From an uncultured Oscillospiraceae bacterium (GTDB lineage Bacteria; Bacillota; Clostridia; Oscillospirales; Acutalibacteraceae): a DNA stretch of 6,270 nt. The position numbers and the translations under genes were made by a program. Numbering within the stretch: the stretch's first letter is position 1; every line of letters begins with the position of its first letter. Shown here in pieces: positions 1 to 5,405 of the stretch. The notes under the pieces were generated by a model. That model ran no database searches. It worked only from the letters and a program-made list of their open reading frames with translations, and was not told the origin of the DNA. The stretch lies in NCBI GenBank assembly GCA_902490145.1, contig CABUCT010000080.1, positions 1-6,270 of the forward strand, given 5' to 3'.

Positions 1-331
1 GGGAAAGCGCATCGGTATCTTCGCAAATATTCAGCACTCTGCTTTCGTCCGCACCGGCATCTATAAGCCTTGGTTTAACAGTATCGCCGAGCCCGTCCTC
101 CGCCGTTTGATAAATCACATTAAACGGTTGCGCAATTTCCATACTGGGCAAAGCCGTGCCGGAAGAGCAGGCGGCGGCAAGTCTTAAAGCAAGCGTTGTT
201 TTGCCCTCGCCGGGATCGCCCTGAATAATTGTCAGCTTCCCAAACGGAATATACGGTTTCCAAAGCCATTTAACTTCTTGCAGCCGCACATCCGACATCC
301 GCACAAGTGACAGTGTTTTTTCGGTTGACAT
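1..331 (-). CDS. RepA/RadA-like AAA family ATPase (N-terminal part, runs off left edge)
   Basis: The 110 N-terminal residues of a RecA-fold ATPase are visible; the reading frame is open to the window edge and the C-terminus is missing. Residues 38-46 (GDPGEGKTT) form a Walker A loop with K44. Residues 74-89 (YQTAEDGLGDTVKPRL) match the second conserved block of RepA/RadA-like ATPases, where the Glu (E78) is the likely catalytic acid. The start ATG is supported by an AAAGGAG ribosome-binding site (340-346) 8 bases upstream. I recognise the N-terminal pattern (…WLWKPYIPFGKLTIIQGDPGEGKTT) from AAA_25-type ATPases common on clostridial plasmids and integrative elements, where a helicase-like role in replication or mobilisation is usually assumed. 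That role is inference. Its presence supports a mobile or accessory context. A small ORF ends one base before its ATG, so translational coupling is possible. Confidence 0.85.
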   Translation of the reverse strand, partial: MSTEKTLSLVRMSDVRLQEVKWLWKPYIPFGKLTIIQGDPGEGKTTLALRLAAACSSGTALPSMEIAQPFNVIYQTAEDGLGDTVKPRLIDAGADESRVLNICEDTDALS

Positions 332-332
332 T

Positions 333-386
333 TTACACACTCCTTTGCCTAAAGTTTTGTTTTAAGAATTCTTTTAAAACAATCAT
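333..386 (-). CDS. Possible 17-residue leader peptide upstream of the RepA-like ATPase
   Basis: A very short minus-strand frame (MIVLKEFLKQNFRQRSV) starts at an ATG with the SD-like AAGGTGGG (393-400) 6 bases upstream. Its TAA ends one base before the ATG of the ATPase gene. A second in-frame ATG at 392 abuts the SD and is less likely. The frame contains an inverted repeat (359-365 / 374-380) and also carries the ATPase gene's own SD in its last codons, so translating it could affect access to that SD. I recognise no family. It could be chance, since short frames next to real starts are common. Confidence 0.25.
   Translation of the reverse strand: MIVLKEFLKQNFRQRSV
359..380. repeat. Inverted repeat in the leader of the RepA-like ATPase gene
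   Basis: Arms GTTTTAA (359-365) and TTAAAAC (374-380) are separated by 8 bases containing GAATTC. The structure lies about 30-50 bases upstream of the ATPase start on the minus strand. It could be an operator or a weak RNA hairpin. It is A+T-rich, so its stability as RNA would be low. Confidence 0.4.
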
Positions 387-392
387 AAACAT

Positions 393-784
393 CCCACCTT
401 TAAAAAATAACCTTTTACCGCGCCCGAAAAATCGAACCGTATTTATTTTTGCAGGAGCACCTCTTGCCCCCGCTGCAAGCAATAAAATAATGCCTACAAC
501 TGCAAATAACGACTGTTTCTTACAAGAGAAAGTTTATAAGCCTTCCTCGCTTCTCCGCAGATTTTACCTGTACGCCCGACATTGTTCCTACGCTCTTTTT
601 TCGACCGTGTAGTGTTGAGAGCAAACCTTCGCTTGCCAAGTCCTTTTGGAACACACCGAAGTGCGTCTTTCTCTCTCGGCACAGTTTTCGCAAACTGCTG
701 TCATCGCCAAAGGCCGCCCACTCATATCCTGTCGGCAGGCTGTTTAGTTGTAAGGTCAGGCTTTTCATTTCTGCCCGACCGTGA
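393..784. other. Gene-free stretch with small hairpins, no convincing CDS
   Basis: Overlapping open frames exist on both strands (307-612 +, 494-682 -, 520-807 -, 582-908 +), but none has a good ribosome-binding site or a family I recognise, and the two minus frames overlap each other almost entirely. Local structure includes CAGTTT-TCGC-AAACTG (682-697), CCTG-TCGG-CAGG (728-739), CTTGC/GCAAG (463-479) and TTGCAG/CTGCAA (449-478). The region is moderately G+C-rich compared with the A+T-rich gene starts on both sides. It could be an untranslated leader or structured RNA read on the minus strand toward the ATPase gene, or a decayed gene. The sequence alone does not decide. Confidence 0.4.
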
Positions 785-790
785 TATAAT
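762..790 (+). promoter_or_regulatory. Likely sigma-A promoter of the DUF6076-like gene
   Basis: A perfect -10 box TATAAT (785-790) lies 17 bases downstream of TTTTCA (762-767), which matches 4 of 6 bases of the -35 consensus. Transcription would start near 797 and give a leader of about 85 bases before the ATG at 881. Confidence 0.5.
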
Positions 791-880
791 TGTAAAAAGT
801 AAAGCACTTTTTCTAAATAAAAGAGTGATCTTTCAAAAAATGCAAAAGTTTACTTTTAGACAAAAAGGAGGGATCGTTAG

Positions 881-1855
881 ATGCAAAGAACACCGGGACT
901 TTATGTAACACTGCAAAAAGACGGTATAATAAAAAGAACCCTTGTTACAAACAAGGGCGAGAATGTACTTGATAAAACAACCATTGGCGCTGAGCTCATA
1001 TGGTTTGCAGAGTTGGATTTTAATACCTATCTGGATTCGTTAATAAATATCGAAGAACTGGCAGAGAAGACAGAGGATGATGGCGATCCCGAGAATTACG
1101 GTACCGTCTATTTAGATACCTTTGATAAACTTCTGACCGAGGCCAACGAATTGGTGTATGATATTGAAGACCTATATCCTGCACTCGGCTCATTGCTGCG
1201 GTTTGACCTTTTGGATCACACGCCCAAGGACGATGGGACAGCAATGTATGTGTATCACGCAAAATATAAAATTTGCGAACATATTACTGAGCCGGTAATT
1301 TCTTATATTCAACTTCGAGAAGTCTTGGAAGACCTGTCATTTGGTATTCCCTTGGATTTTGATGAGAAGTATGCAAATCTTGCCCAAGGGGCATTTATAC
1401 AATGCTATACCTTTACCGGCACTATGAATACGGAATACCGCTTTAGGTCTATTAAGAATTATTTTCAGTTCCTTTTGATCCACTATTTGAATTCCAATCC
1501 CAATGTTGCTCGATGCTTTTGTTGCGGACAATATTTCATTCCAAAGACAAGAAAAGCAACTCGGTATTGTGATAGAGTTATCAGTAACGGAAAGACCTGC
1601 AAAGAGATTGCACCGATAATTAAGCATAAAATTGCTATTGACACAGACCCTGTTTTGAAGGCATTCGAACGCACCAAACAGAAAATGTATAAACGATATA
1701 AGCGCGCCGCCTATGCCCTTAAGCAACTTCCCAAAGGAATATCTATTGAAATGTATTGGGATTGGAGCGAAGCTGCCTCGGCAGCACGGGATCAGTATCT
1801 CCGCGGCGAATTAACGGCGGAAAAAGCCTTAAAAATTATTGAGGTTAATGATTAA
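881..1855 (+). CDS. Zinc-finger protein, DUF6076-like, function unknown
   Basis: This is a complete 324-residue protein. The ATG is fixed by a strong SD, AAGGAGGG (865-872), 8 bases upstream. The N-terminal ~200 residues are acidic and mixed helix/strand with no motif I can name. Residues 212-240 carry a cysteine pattern C212-x2-C215-x14-C230-x9-C240, with C214 as an extra, inside CFCCGQYFIPKTRKATRYC. This resembles the treble-clef-like finger at the C-terminus of CGNR/ABATE proteins and of DUF6076. After it comes a basic helical stretch (KRTK-type residues 262-282), then YWDWSEAASAARDQYL near the end. The finger and basic tail suggest nucleic-acid binding, which is inference. It is monocistronic, with its own promoter and a downstream hairpin terminator. 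It may be cargo of the same accessory region as the RepA-like ATPase. No biochemical role is known to me. Confidence 0.8.
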   Translation: MQRTPGLYVTLQKDGIIKRTLVTNKGENVLDKTTIGAELIWFAELDFNTYLDSLINIEELAEKTEDDGDPENYGTVYLDTFDKLLTEANELVYDIEDLYPALGSLLRFDLLDHTPKDDGTAMYVYHAKYKICEHITEPVISYIQLREVLEDLSFGIPLDFDEKYANLAQGAFIQCYTFTGTMNTEYRFRSIKNYFQFLLIHYLNSNPNVARCFCCGQYFIPKTRKATRYCDRVISNGKTCKEIAPIIKHKIAIDTDPVLKAFERTKQKMYKRYKRAAYALKQLPKGISIEMYWDWSEAASAARDQYLRGELTAEKALKIIEVND

Positions 1856-1892
1856 CCCCCGTACAATCGAACAGAAATAAATTCATCGAGCC

Positions 1893-1923
1893 GTAGGGCG
1901 TTTGAGATAAAACAAACGCCTAC
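1893..1923. repeat. Hairpin 1 downstream of the DUF6076-like gene
   Basis: An 8-bp stem, GGCGTTTG (1897-1904) with CAAACGCC (1913-1920), has an 8-base loop. It is extended by GTA/TAC (1893-1895 / 1921-1923) around one bulged G. No T-tract follows on either strand, so it is not a classical terminator by itself. It sits directly beside the larger hairpin at 1936-1990. Confidence 0.6.
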
Positions 1924-1929
1924 AAAGCC

Positions 1930-1996
1930 AAAAAATACCCACCGGATGATATGGCAAAGTTCAGTGTTGAACCGCCGCATCCGGTGGGTAGTTTTT
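1930..1996. terminator. Bidirectional Rho-independent terminator with branched loop
   Basis: A perfect 13-bp stem pairs TACCCACCGGATG (1936-1948) with CATCCGGTGGGTA (1978-1990). The 29-base loop holds an inner hairpin, GTTCA (1959-1963) with TGAAC (1968-1972), plus GGC/GCC (1953-1955 / 1974-1976). A T5 run (1992-1996) follows on the plus strand and an A6 run (1930-1935), read as T6, follows on the minus strand. It can end the DUF6076-like transcript and also a minus-strand transcript started at the promoter at 2006-2034. Confidence 0.75.
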
Positions 1997-1999
1997 GTT
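1930..1999 (-). ncRNA. Candidate ~70-nt hairpin RNA between promoter 2034-2006 and terminator
   Basis: A minus-strand promoter (TTGATA, 17 bases, TATACT) would start transcription near 1999, directly in front of the 13-bp stem and its T6 tail. The product would be almost entirely one branched hairpin ending near 1930. No coding frame with an SD starts there. It could instead be a by-product of a two-way terminator next to a chance promoter. I recognise no RNA family. Confidence 0.25.
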
Positions 2000-2005
2000 A
2001 TGTCA

Positions 2006-2034
2006 AGTATAATAGCAATTCTATGAAATATCAA
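2006..2034 (-). promoter_or_regulatory. Possible minus-strand promoter facing the hairpins
   Basis: Read on the minus strand, TTGATA (2034-2029) and TATACT (2011-2006) each match the sigma-A consensus at 5 of 6 positions, with the optimal 17-base spacing. No minus-strand gene lies downstream before the convergent gene at 881-1855. The only apparent product is the hairpin RNA at 1930-1999. The local A+T richness raises the odds of a chance match. Confidence 0.4.
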
Positions 2035-2073
2035 CTAATAGAAAAATTATGTTTCCCGATCCATTCATTTTTA

Positions 2074-2102
2074 TTGACTTTTGTTTTTAGATATGATAGT
2101 AT
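2074..2102 (+). promoter_or_regulatory. Sigma-A promoter of the HTH-hsdM operon
   Basis: TTGACT (2074-2079) lies 17 bases before TAGTAT (2097-2102), which is preceded by an extended -10 TG (2094-2095). Transcription would start at about 2108-2110, inside the palindrome at 2104-2127. This arrangement is typical of a repressible promoter. Confidence 0.65.
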
Positions 2103-2103
2103 G

Positions 2104-2127
2104 TTAGTATGTAAACTTACATACTAA
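2104..2127. promoter_or_regulatory. Operator palindrome overlapping the operon transcription start
   Basis: Two perfect 11-base arms, TTAGTATGTAA (2104-2114) and TTACATACTAA (2117-2127), are separated by AC. A further direct half-site copy, TAGTATG (2097-2103), overlaps the -10 box and repeats at 2105-2111, one site 8 bases from the other. The position over the start point fits a repressor operator. The HTH protein encoded 22 bases downstream is the obvious candidate ligand, by the usual logic of autoregulated XRE proteins. Binding is inferred. Confidence 0.7.
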
Positions 2128-2148
2128 TTTAGACACGGTGGTGATTAC

Positions 2149-2505
2149 TTGATTGTTGATGATTCTATGAAATTCTGTAATTTGCTTGCGCAAATGATAA
2201 AAGAGGCAAATTTATCAAATGTCAAGTTTTATACCGCACTTGGTATAAAGAAACCTTACTTTTATGATATTTTAAGCGGAAAAATTAATCCACCTCCTAC
2301 TGACAGACAAATTGCAATGCTTCGGCTGCTGAATCCAAAGCCTGAACAAATGGCGTTGTTTTTTGATTTGGCTGCAAAAGAACGAAATGAAGTGCCTGCT
2401 GATATCGTACAAATCTTAAAAAATGAAGATTTGTGTAGAGAATTGAGAACTGGTATAGATTATGAAAAATTATTGAAAAACGGAGAATATAAAAATGAGC
2501 GATAA
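2149..2505 (+). CDS. XRE-type helix-turn-helix regulator, likely operon autoregulator
   Basis: This is a 118-residue protein. The TTG start at 2149 is preferred because GGTGGTG (2137-2143) lies 5 bases upstream. The alternative ATG at 2167 (giving 112 residues) has no SD. Residues 25-50 (VKFYTALGIKKPYFYDILSG then KINPPP) look like an XRE-family HTH with the recognition helix around KKPYFYDILSG. Residues 51-90 continue with helices typical of small phage and defence-island regulators (FFDLAAKERNEVPADI). The C-terminal ~25 residues are charged. The gene sits just after a promoter-operator palindrome, and its last 11 bases overlap the start of hsdM, so the two are translationally coupled. It most likely controls methyltransferase expression, as controller proteins do in restriction-modification systems. 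No toxin partner is seen, so an antitoxin role is less likely. Confidence 0.75.
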   Translation: MIVDDSMKFCNLLAQMIKEANLSNVKFYTALGIKKPYFYDILSGKINPPPTDRQIAMLRLLNPKPEQMALFFDLAAKERNEVPADIVQILKNEDLCRELRTGIDYEKLLKNGEYKNER

Positions 2506-4159
2506 TAAAAGAGAACAAGAGAGAACAGAACTTTACCGTACAATATGGGCCCTTGCAAATGAACTTAGAGGAAGTGTCGATGGTTGGGATTTTAAACAAT
2601 ATGTTTTAGGTATGCTATTCTATAGATATATATCTGAAAACCTTACAACTTATCTCAACAAAGGTGAATGGGAAGCAGGAAATACTGATTTTGATTATGC
2701 AAAAATCAGTGATGAAGAAGCTTTAAGTGTTAAAGGTGATATGGTGCAAGAAAAAGGCTTCTTTATTTTACCCAGCGAATTGTTTGGGAATTTATTAAAT
2801 AGAATTAAAAAAGCTGATAAAGACGCAAAGGATCAAGCAGAAAAAGACGGCAAAGAAGTAGAAATTGCTGATTTGGATGAGAATTTAAACGAAATATTGC
2901 AAACAGACTTTAAAAATATTGAAGCCTCTGCTATCGGTAGTCCAAGTGAAGAAAACTTCAAAGGTTTGTTTGACGATATAGATGTAAACAGCAATAAACT
3001 CGGACCAACAGTAGTCAAAAGAAACAAAAGACTTAAAAAACTAATCACTGTTATCGGAGATATGGATCTTGGGAATTATCAAGATAATTCCATTGACGCT
3101 TTTGGGGACACCTATGAATATTTAATGGGAATGTATGCTTCTAATGCCGGAAAAAGTGGTGGCGAATTTTTCACTCCGCAAGAGGTATCTGAGCTTCTGA
3201 CAAAAATTTCACTTCTTGATAATAACGGTAAAATGAAAACAGAAGTAAACAAAGTATACGACCCTGCTGTGGGAAGCGGTTCGTTACTTTTGAAGTTTGC
3301 AAAAATTCTCGGTAAAGATAATGTTCGCAATGGATTCTTTGGTCAGGAAATCAACATTACAACATATAACCTTTGCCGTATCAATATGTTCCTGCACGAC
3401 ATAGGTTACGATAAATTCAGCATTGAACACGGCGACACTTTGACTGATCCTAAACATTGGGATGAAGAACCGTTTGAAGCCATCGTTTCAAATCCGCCTT
3501 ATTCTATTAAATGGGAAGGCTCTGACAACGGAACACTGATAAACGATCCTCGTTTTTCTCCTGCCGGTGTGTTGGCTCCTAAATCAAAAGCAGACTTCGC
3601 TTTTATTATGCATTGTCTTAGTTGGCTTGCAACAAACGGAACAGCGGCCATTGTTTGCTTTCCGGGAATTATGTATCGTGGCGGAGCAGAACAGAAAATA
3701 AGGAAATATTTGATTGATAATAATTTTATTGAATGTATCATTCAATTACCAGATAATCTTTTTTACGGAACAAGCATTGCGACTTGCATTATGGTTCTCA
3801 AAAAATCAAAAGTTGACAGCCAAACTTTATTTATTGATGCTTCAAAAGAATTTGTCAAGTCTACCAACAGCAATAAATTGGGTGACGGAACTGCAAGCAA
3901 CGAGCCTAATAACATTCAGAATATATTAAACGCTTATATCAACCGAAAGACTGAAAAGTATTTTACTGCTCTTGTGAAAAAGGAAGATATTGAAAATGCA
4001 GACTACAATCTTTCTGTATCAACTTATGTAGAAAGTGAGGATACAAGAGAAGTTATTGATATAGCTGTCCTTAACAAGCAAATATCTGAAATTGTTCAGC
4101 GTGAAAATACGTTGCGTGCCGAAATTGATGCGATTATAGCTGAAATTGAGGAGGCGTAA
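2495..4159 (+). CDS. hsdM: Type I restriction-modification DNA methyltransferase subunit M
   Basis: This is a complete 554-residue HsdM, close to the usual size for the family. The HsdM N-terminal helical domain covers about residues 10-190 (LYRTIWALANELRGSVDGWD, then FKQYVLGMLFYRYISE). SGGEFFTPQEV (221-231) leads into the N6-adenine methylase domain. DPAVGSGSLL (256-265) is the S-adenosylmethionine motif I, and NPPY (333-336) is the catalytic motif IV. QLPDNLFYGTSI (417-428) is typical of the family, and a C-terminal helix (about 524-554) would pack on HsdS. The SD GGAGA (2482-2486) is 8 bases from the ATG, which overlaps the regulator gene. All catalytic motifs are intact, so methylation is possible in principle. 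HsdM normally works as M2S and needs HsdS for DNA recognition, and no hsdS is in the window. The protein is therefore either an orphan or served by a specificity subunit encoded elsewhere. Confidence 0.95.
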   Translation: MSDNKREQERTELYRTIWALANELRGSVDGWDFKQYVLGMLFYRYISENLTTYLNKGEWEAGNTDFDYAKISDEEALSVKGDMVQEKGFFILPSELFGNLLNRIKKADKDAKDQAEKDGKEVEIADLDENLNEILQTDFKNIEASAIGSPSEENFKGLFDDIDVNSNKLGPTVVKRNKRLKKLITVIGDMDLGNYQDNSIDAFGDTYEYLMGMYASNAGKSGGEFFTPQEVSELLTKISLLDNNGKMKTEVNKVYDPAVGSGSLLLKFAKILGKDNVRNGFFGQEINITTYNLCRINMFLHDIGYDKFSIEHGDTLTDPKHWDEEPFEAIVSNPPYSIKWEGSDNGTLINDPRFSPAGVLAPKSKADFAFIMHCLSWLATNGTAAIVCFPGIMYRGGAEQKIRKYLIDNNFIECIIQLPDNLFYGTSIATCIMVLKKSKVDSQTLFIDASKEFVKSTNSNKLGDGTASNEPNNIQNILNAYINRKTEKYFTALVKKEDIENADYNLSVSTYVESEDTREVIDIAVLNKQISEIVQRENTLRAEIDAIIAEIEEA

Positions 4160-4162
4160 TGT

Positions 4163-5080
4163 ATGAGATTATCAGATGTGTTATCAAAACCGATAACAAC
4201 AGATTATGTACAAATAGAAGGCTTTTTGGGCAGTAGAAAGCTTAAAACCGGAAATTCTAAAAAAATTGCGGTCGGTAAAGTTGCATTAAATTATTATTGT
4301 AATAATTGCGGCGATCAGCGAACATTTTATTCCGGGGAAGACTTGTTCTGTATTGGTGTAAACGAAAAGGCTGTCAGCATTGACTGTGTTCTTGAGTGCC
4401 CACGTTGTGGAGCTTCTGTGCAAATGTGGTTCTTGCTTGAGTGCAGAGAGGAAGATAATATACATAGTCAATATCCTTATGTGCGTATTGTAAAAAGAAG
4501 CGAAAAATTTTCTGAAGCAGTTTCGCTAAATACTGAAACTTACGGTGATTTTACAAACGCTTTAGAAAAAGCCAAAAAGGCAGCAAGAGAAGGATTTGGA
4601 GCAGGGTCTATTGTTTATTTGAGAAAGGTTTTTGAAAGAATTATTACACAAACAGCAGAGGCTGCAAATCCTCCCATTGAAACGAGGAAAGCAAACGGCA
4701 ATCTTAAACCATTTATTCAGATTCTTACACCAGTAAAAGATCAATGTAATATCATCCCTTCAGAATTTGCTGAAGATGGATTTGTTGCCCAAATGACAGT
4801 AAAAACAGATGTTGAAAAGGACTGGAAAGACTTTGTTAAGAAGCAAAAAGAACAGGATTTAGATACTATCATCAAAGAGGAAAAGCTAAAGCCCGAAGAA
4901 GCCCAAAAATTTATCGAAAACTCTTTTAGAGATGGTGGAATAAAAACCACTGGAACAGATCTTGATAAAATTTTACCACCAATTTCAAGATTTTCAGATG
5001 GTTCAAATAGGGCTTCGAAAAAGAAAACTGTCATTGATAAACTAAAAAACTTTTTTGAAAAATATTTTGGCTTGGTATAA
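4163..5080 (+). CDS. Chimeric ORF: zinc-ribbon accessory protein joined to HsdR C-terminal tail
   Basis: This is a 305-residue ORF with a strong SD, GAGGAGG (4148-4154), 8 bases before the ATG and 3 bases after the hsdM stop. Residues 1-206 contain a zinc ribbon (C46-x2-C49 … C79-x2-C82) and a helical part (YGDFTNALEKAKKAAREGFG, about 127-146, and AGSIVYLRKVFERI, 147-160) resembling DUF4145-type accessory proteins that I associate with type I RM loci. Residues from about 209 to the end (VEKDWKDFVKKQKEQDLDTI, KTTGTDLDKILPPISRF, KLKNFFEKYFGLV) match the extreme C-terminus of HsdR restriction subunits. The HsdR nuclease, helicase motor and most of the helical domain are absent. The accessory family normally continues after the EF-x-EDG-type segment with its own C-terminal helices, missing here. 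The likely cause is an in-frame deletion with its junction near 4775-4790. Restriction activity is not expected. A retained HsdM-docking role for the tail is possible but unproven. Confidence 0.75.
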   Translation: MRLSDVLSKPITTDYVQIEGFLGSRKLKTGNSKKIAVGKVALNYYCNNCGDQRTFYSGEDLFCIGVNEKAVSIDCVLECPRCGASVQMWFLLECREEDNIHSQYPYVRIVKRSEKFSEAVSLNTETYGDFTNALEKAKKAAREGFGAGSIVYLRKVFERIITQTAEAANPPIETRKANGNLKPFIQILTPVKDQCNIIPSEFAEDGFVAQMTVKTDVEKDWKDFVKKQKEQDLDTIIKEEKLKPEEAQKFIENSFRDGGIKTTGTDLDKILPPISRFSDGSNRASKKKTVIDKLKNFFEKYFGLV

Positions 5081-5084
5081 CACA

Positions 5085-5121
5085 AAAATCCGCTGACTGA
5101 TTAAATTAGTCAGCGGATTTT
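5085..5121. terminator. Strong bidirectional Rho-independent terminator
   Basis: A perfect 14-bp stem pairs AAAATCCGCTGACT (5085-5098) with AGTCAGCGGATTTT (5108-5121) around a 9-base loop. T-runs follow in both directions (T5 when read on the minus strand). It begins 5 bases after the stop of the chimeric ORF and separates this operon from the convergent minus-strand gene at 5190-5348. It may derive from the end of the original hsdR transcript. Confidence 0.9.
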
Positions 5122-5189
5122 ACTCTGTAAAACATTTTATGTGCATTTTTAGTTGAATCTATAACAACCTTTCATTAATGCACCCTTAA

Positions 5190-5348
5190 TTATTTAATCA
5201 AAGTTGCAATTGCAACTGCTAACAAATCCTCTAAATTTCTAGAATTATCTACACCTTGTTTAATAATTTCTTTTTCCTCTTTGGTAAAAGGACGATTGCC
5301 GTGCTCTACAGCAAATTTACACAACATTTTTATTTGTTTTTCTGTCAT
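5190..5348 (-). CDS. Small helical protein of unknown function
   Basis: The product is a 52-residue protein (MTEKQIKMLCKFAVEHG…LEDLLAVAIATLIK) that I do not recognise. The start at 5348 is chosen because GTGGGGG (5358-5364) lies about 9 bases upstream and a possible promoter lies directly before it. An upstream in-frame ATG at 5390 would give 66 residues but has no SD and would fall before the predicted transcription start. The sequence is compact, charged and free of low-complexity runs, with a central PFTKEEKEIIKQGVDN segment and a hydrophobic C-terminal helix. There are no cysteine pairs, signal peptide or membrane segment. It lies between the RM remnant operon, which it faces across a shared terminator, and the ATPase gene upstream. 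A real conserved small gene seems more likely than a chance ORF, but no function can be given. Confidence 0.55.
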   Translation of the reverse strand: MTEKQIKMLCKFAVEHGNRPFTKEEKEIIKQGVDNSRNLEDLLAVAIATLIK

Positions 5349-5372
5349 TTTATAAAGCCCCCACTCATTATT

Positions 5373-5401
5373 TTTATAAAACAAATACATTCTTGTGTTT
5401 A
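5373..5401 (-). promoter_or_regulatory. Possible promoter of the 52-residue protein gene
   Basis: On the minus strand TAAACA (5401-5396, 4 of 6 matches) and TATAAA (5378-5373, 5 of 6) are 17 bases apart. Transcription would start near 5366, giving a short leader that contains the SD for the start at 5348. The A+T-rich setting makes this a weak call. Confidence 0.3.
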
Positions 5402-5405
5402 GGTT

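Noticed and set aside
307..612. Plus-strand 101-residue frame overlapping the ATPase start
   Set aside because: It overlaps the start of the well-supported minus-strand ATPase gene, has no SD, and its composition (Pro/Asn/Phe-rich) is unlike a protein family.
494..807. Two overlapping minus-strand frames (494-682 and 520-807)
   Set aside because: Neither has an SD or a recognisable domain. The two overlap almost completely in different frames, and the block contains hairpins. It was kept only as an unexplained region.
582..908. Plus-strand 108-residue frame running into the DUF6076-like gene
   Set aside because: It has no SD, crosses the predicted promoter, and overlaps the start of the 881 gene, which has a strong SD.
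2008..2013. Perfect TATAAT on the plus strand
   Set aside because: The sequence 16-18 bases upstream is G-rich (TGGGTA) with no -35-like box and no extended -10. The operon is better served by the promoter at 2074-2102.
1852..2034. Minus-strand 60-residue frame
   Set aside because: It is built across the two hairpins and the possible minus-strand promoter, and has no SD. It looks like a shadow of structured non-coding sequence.
5141..5183. Inverted repeat GTGCATT / AATGCAC after the small minus-strand gene
   Set aside because: Only 7 bp, with a 29-base loop and no T-tract. The 5085-5121 hairpin is a far better terminator for that gene.
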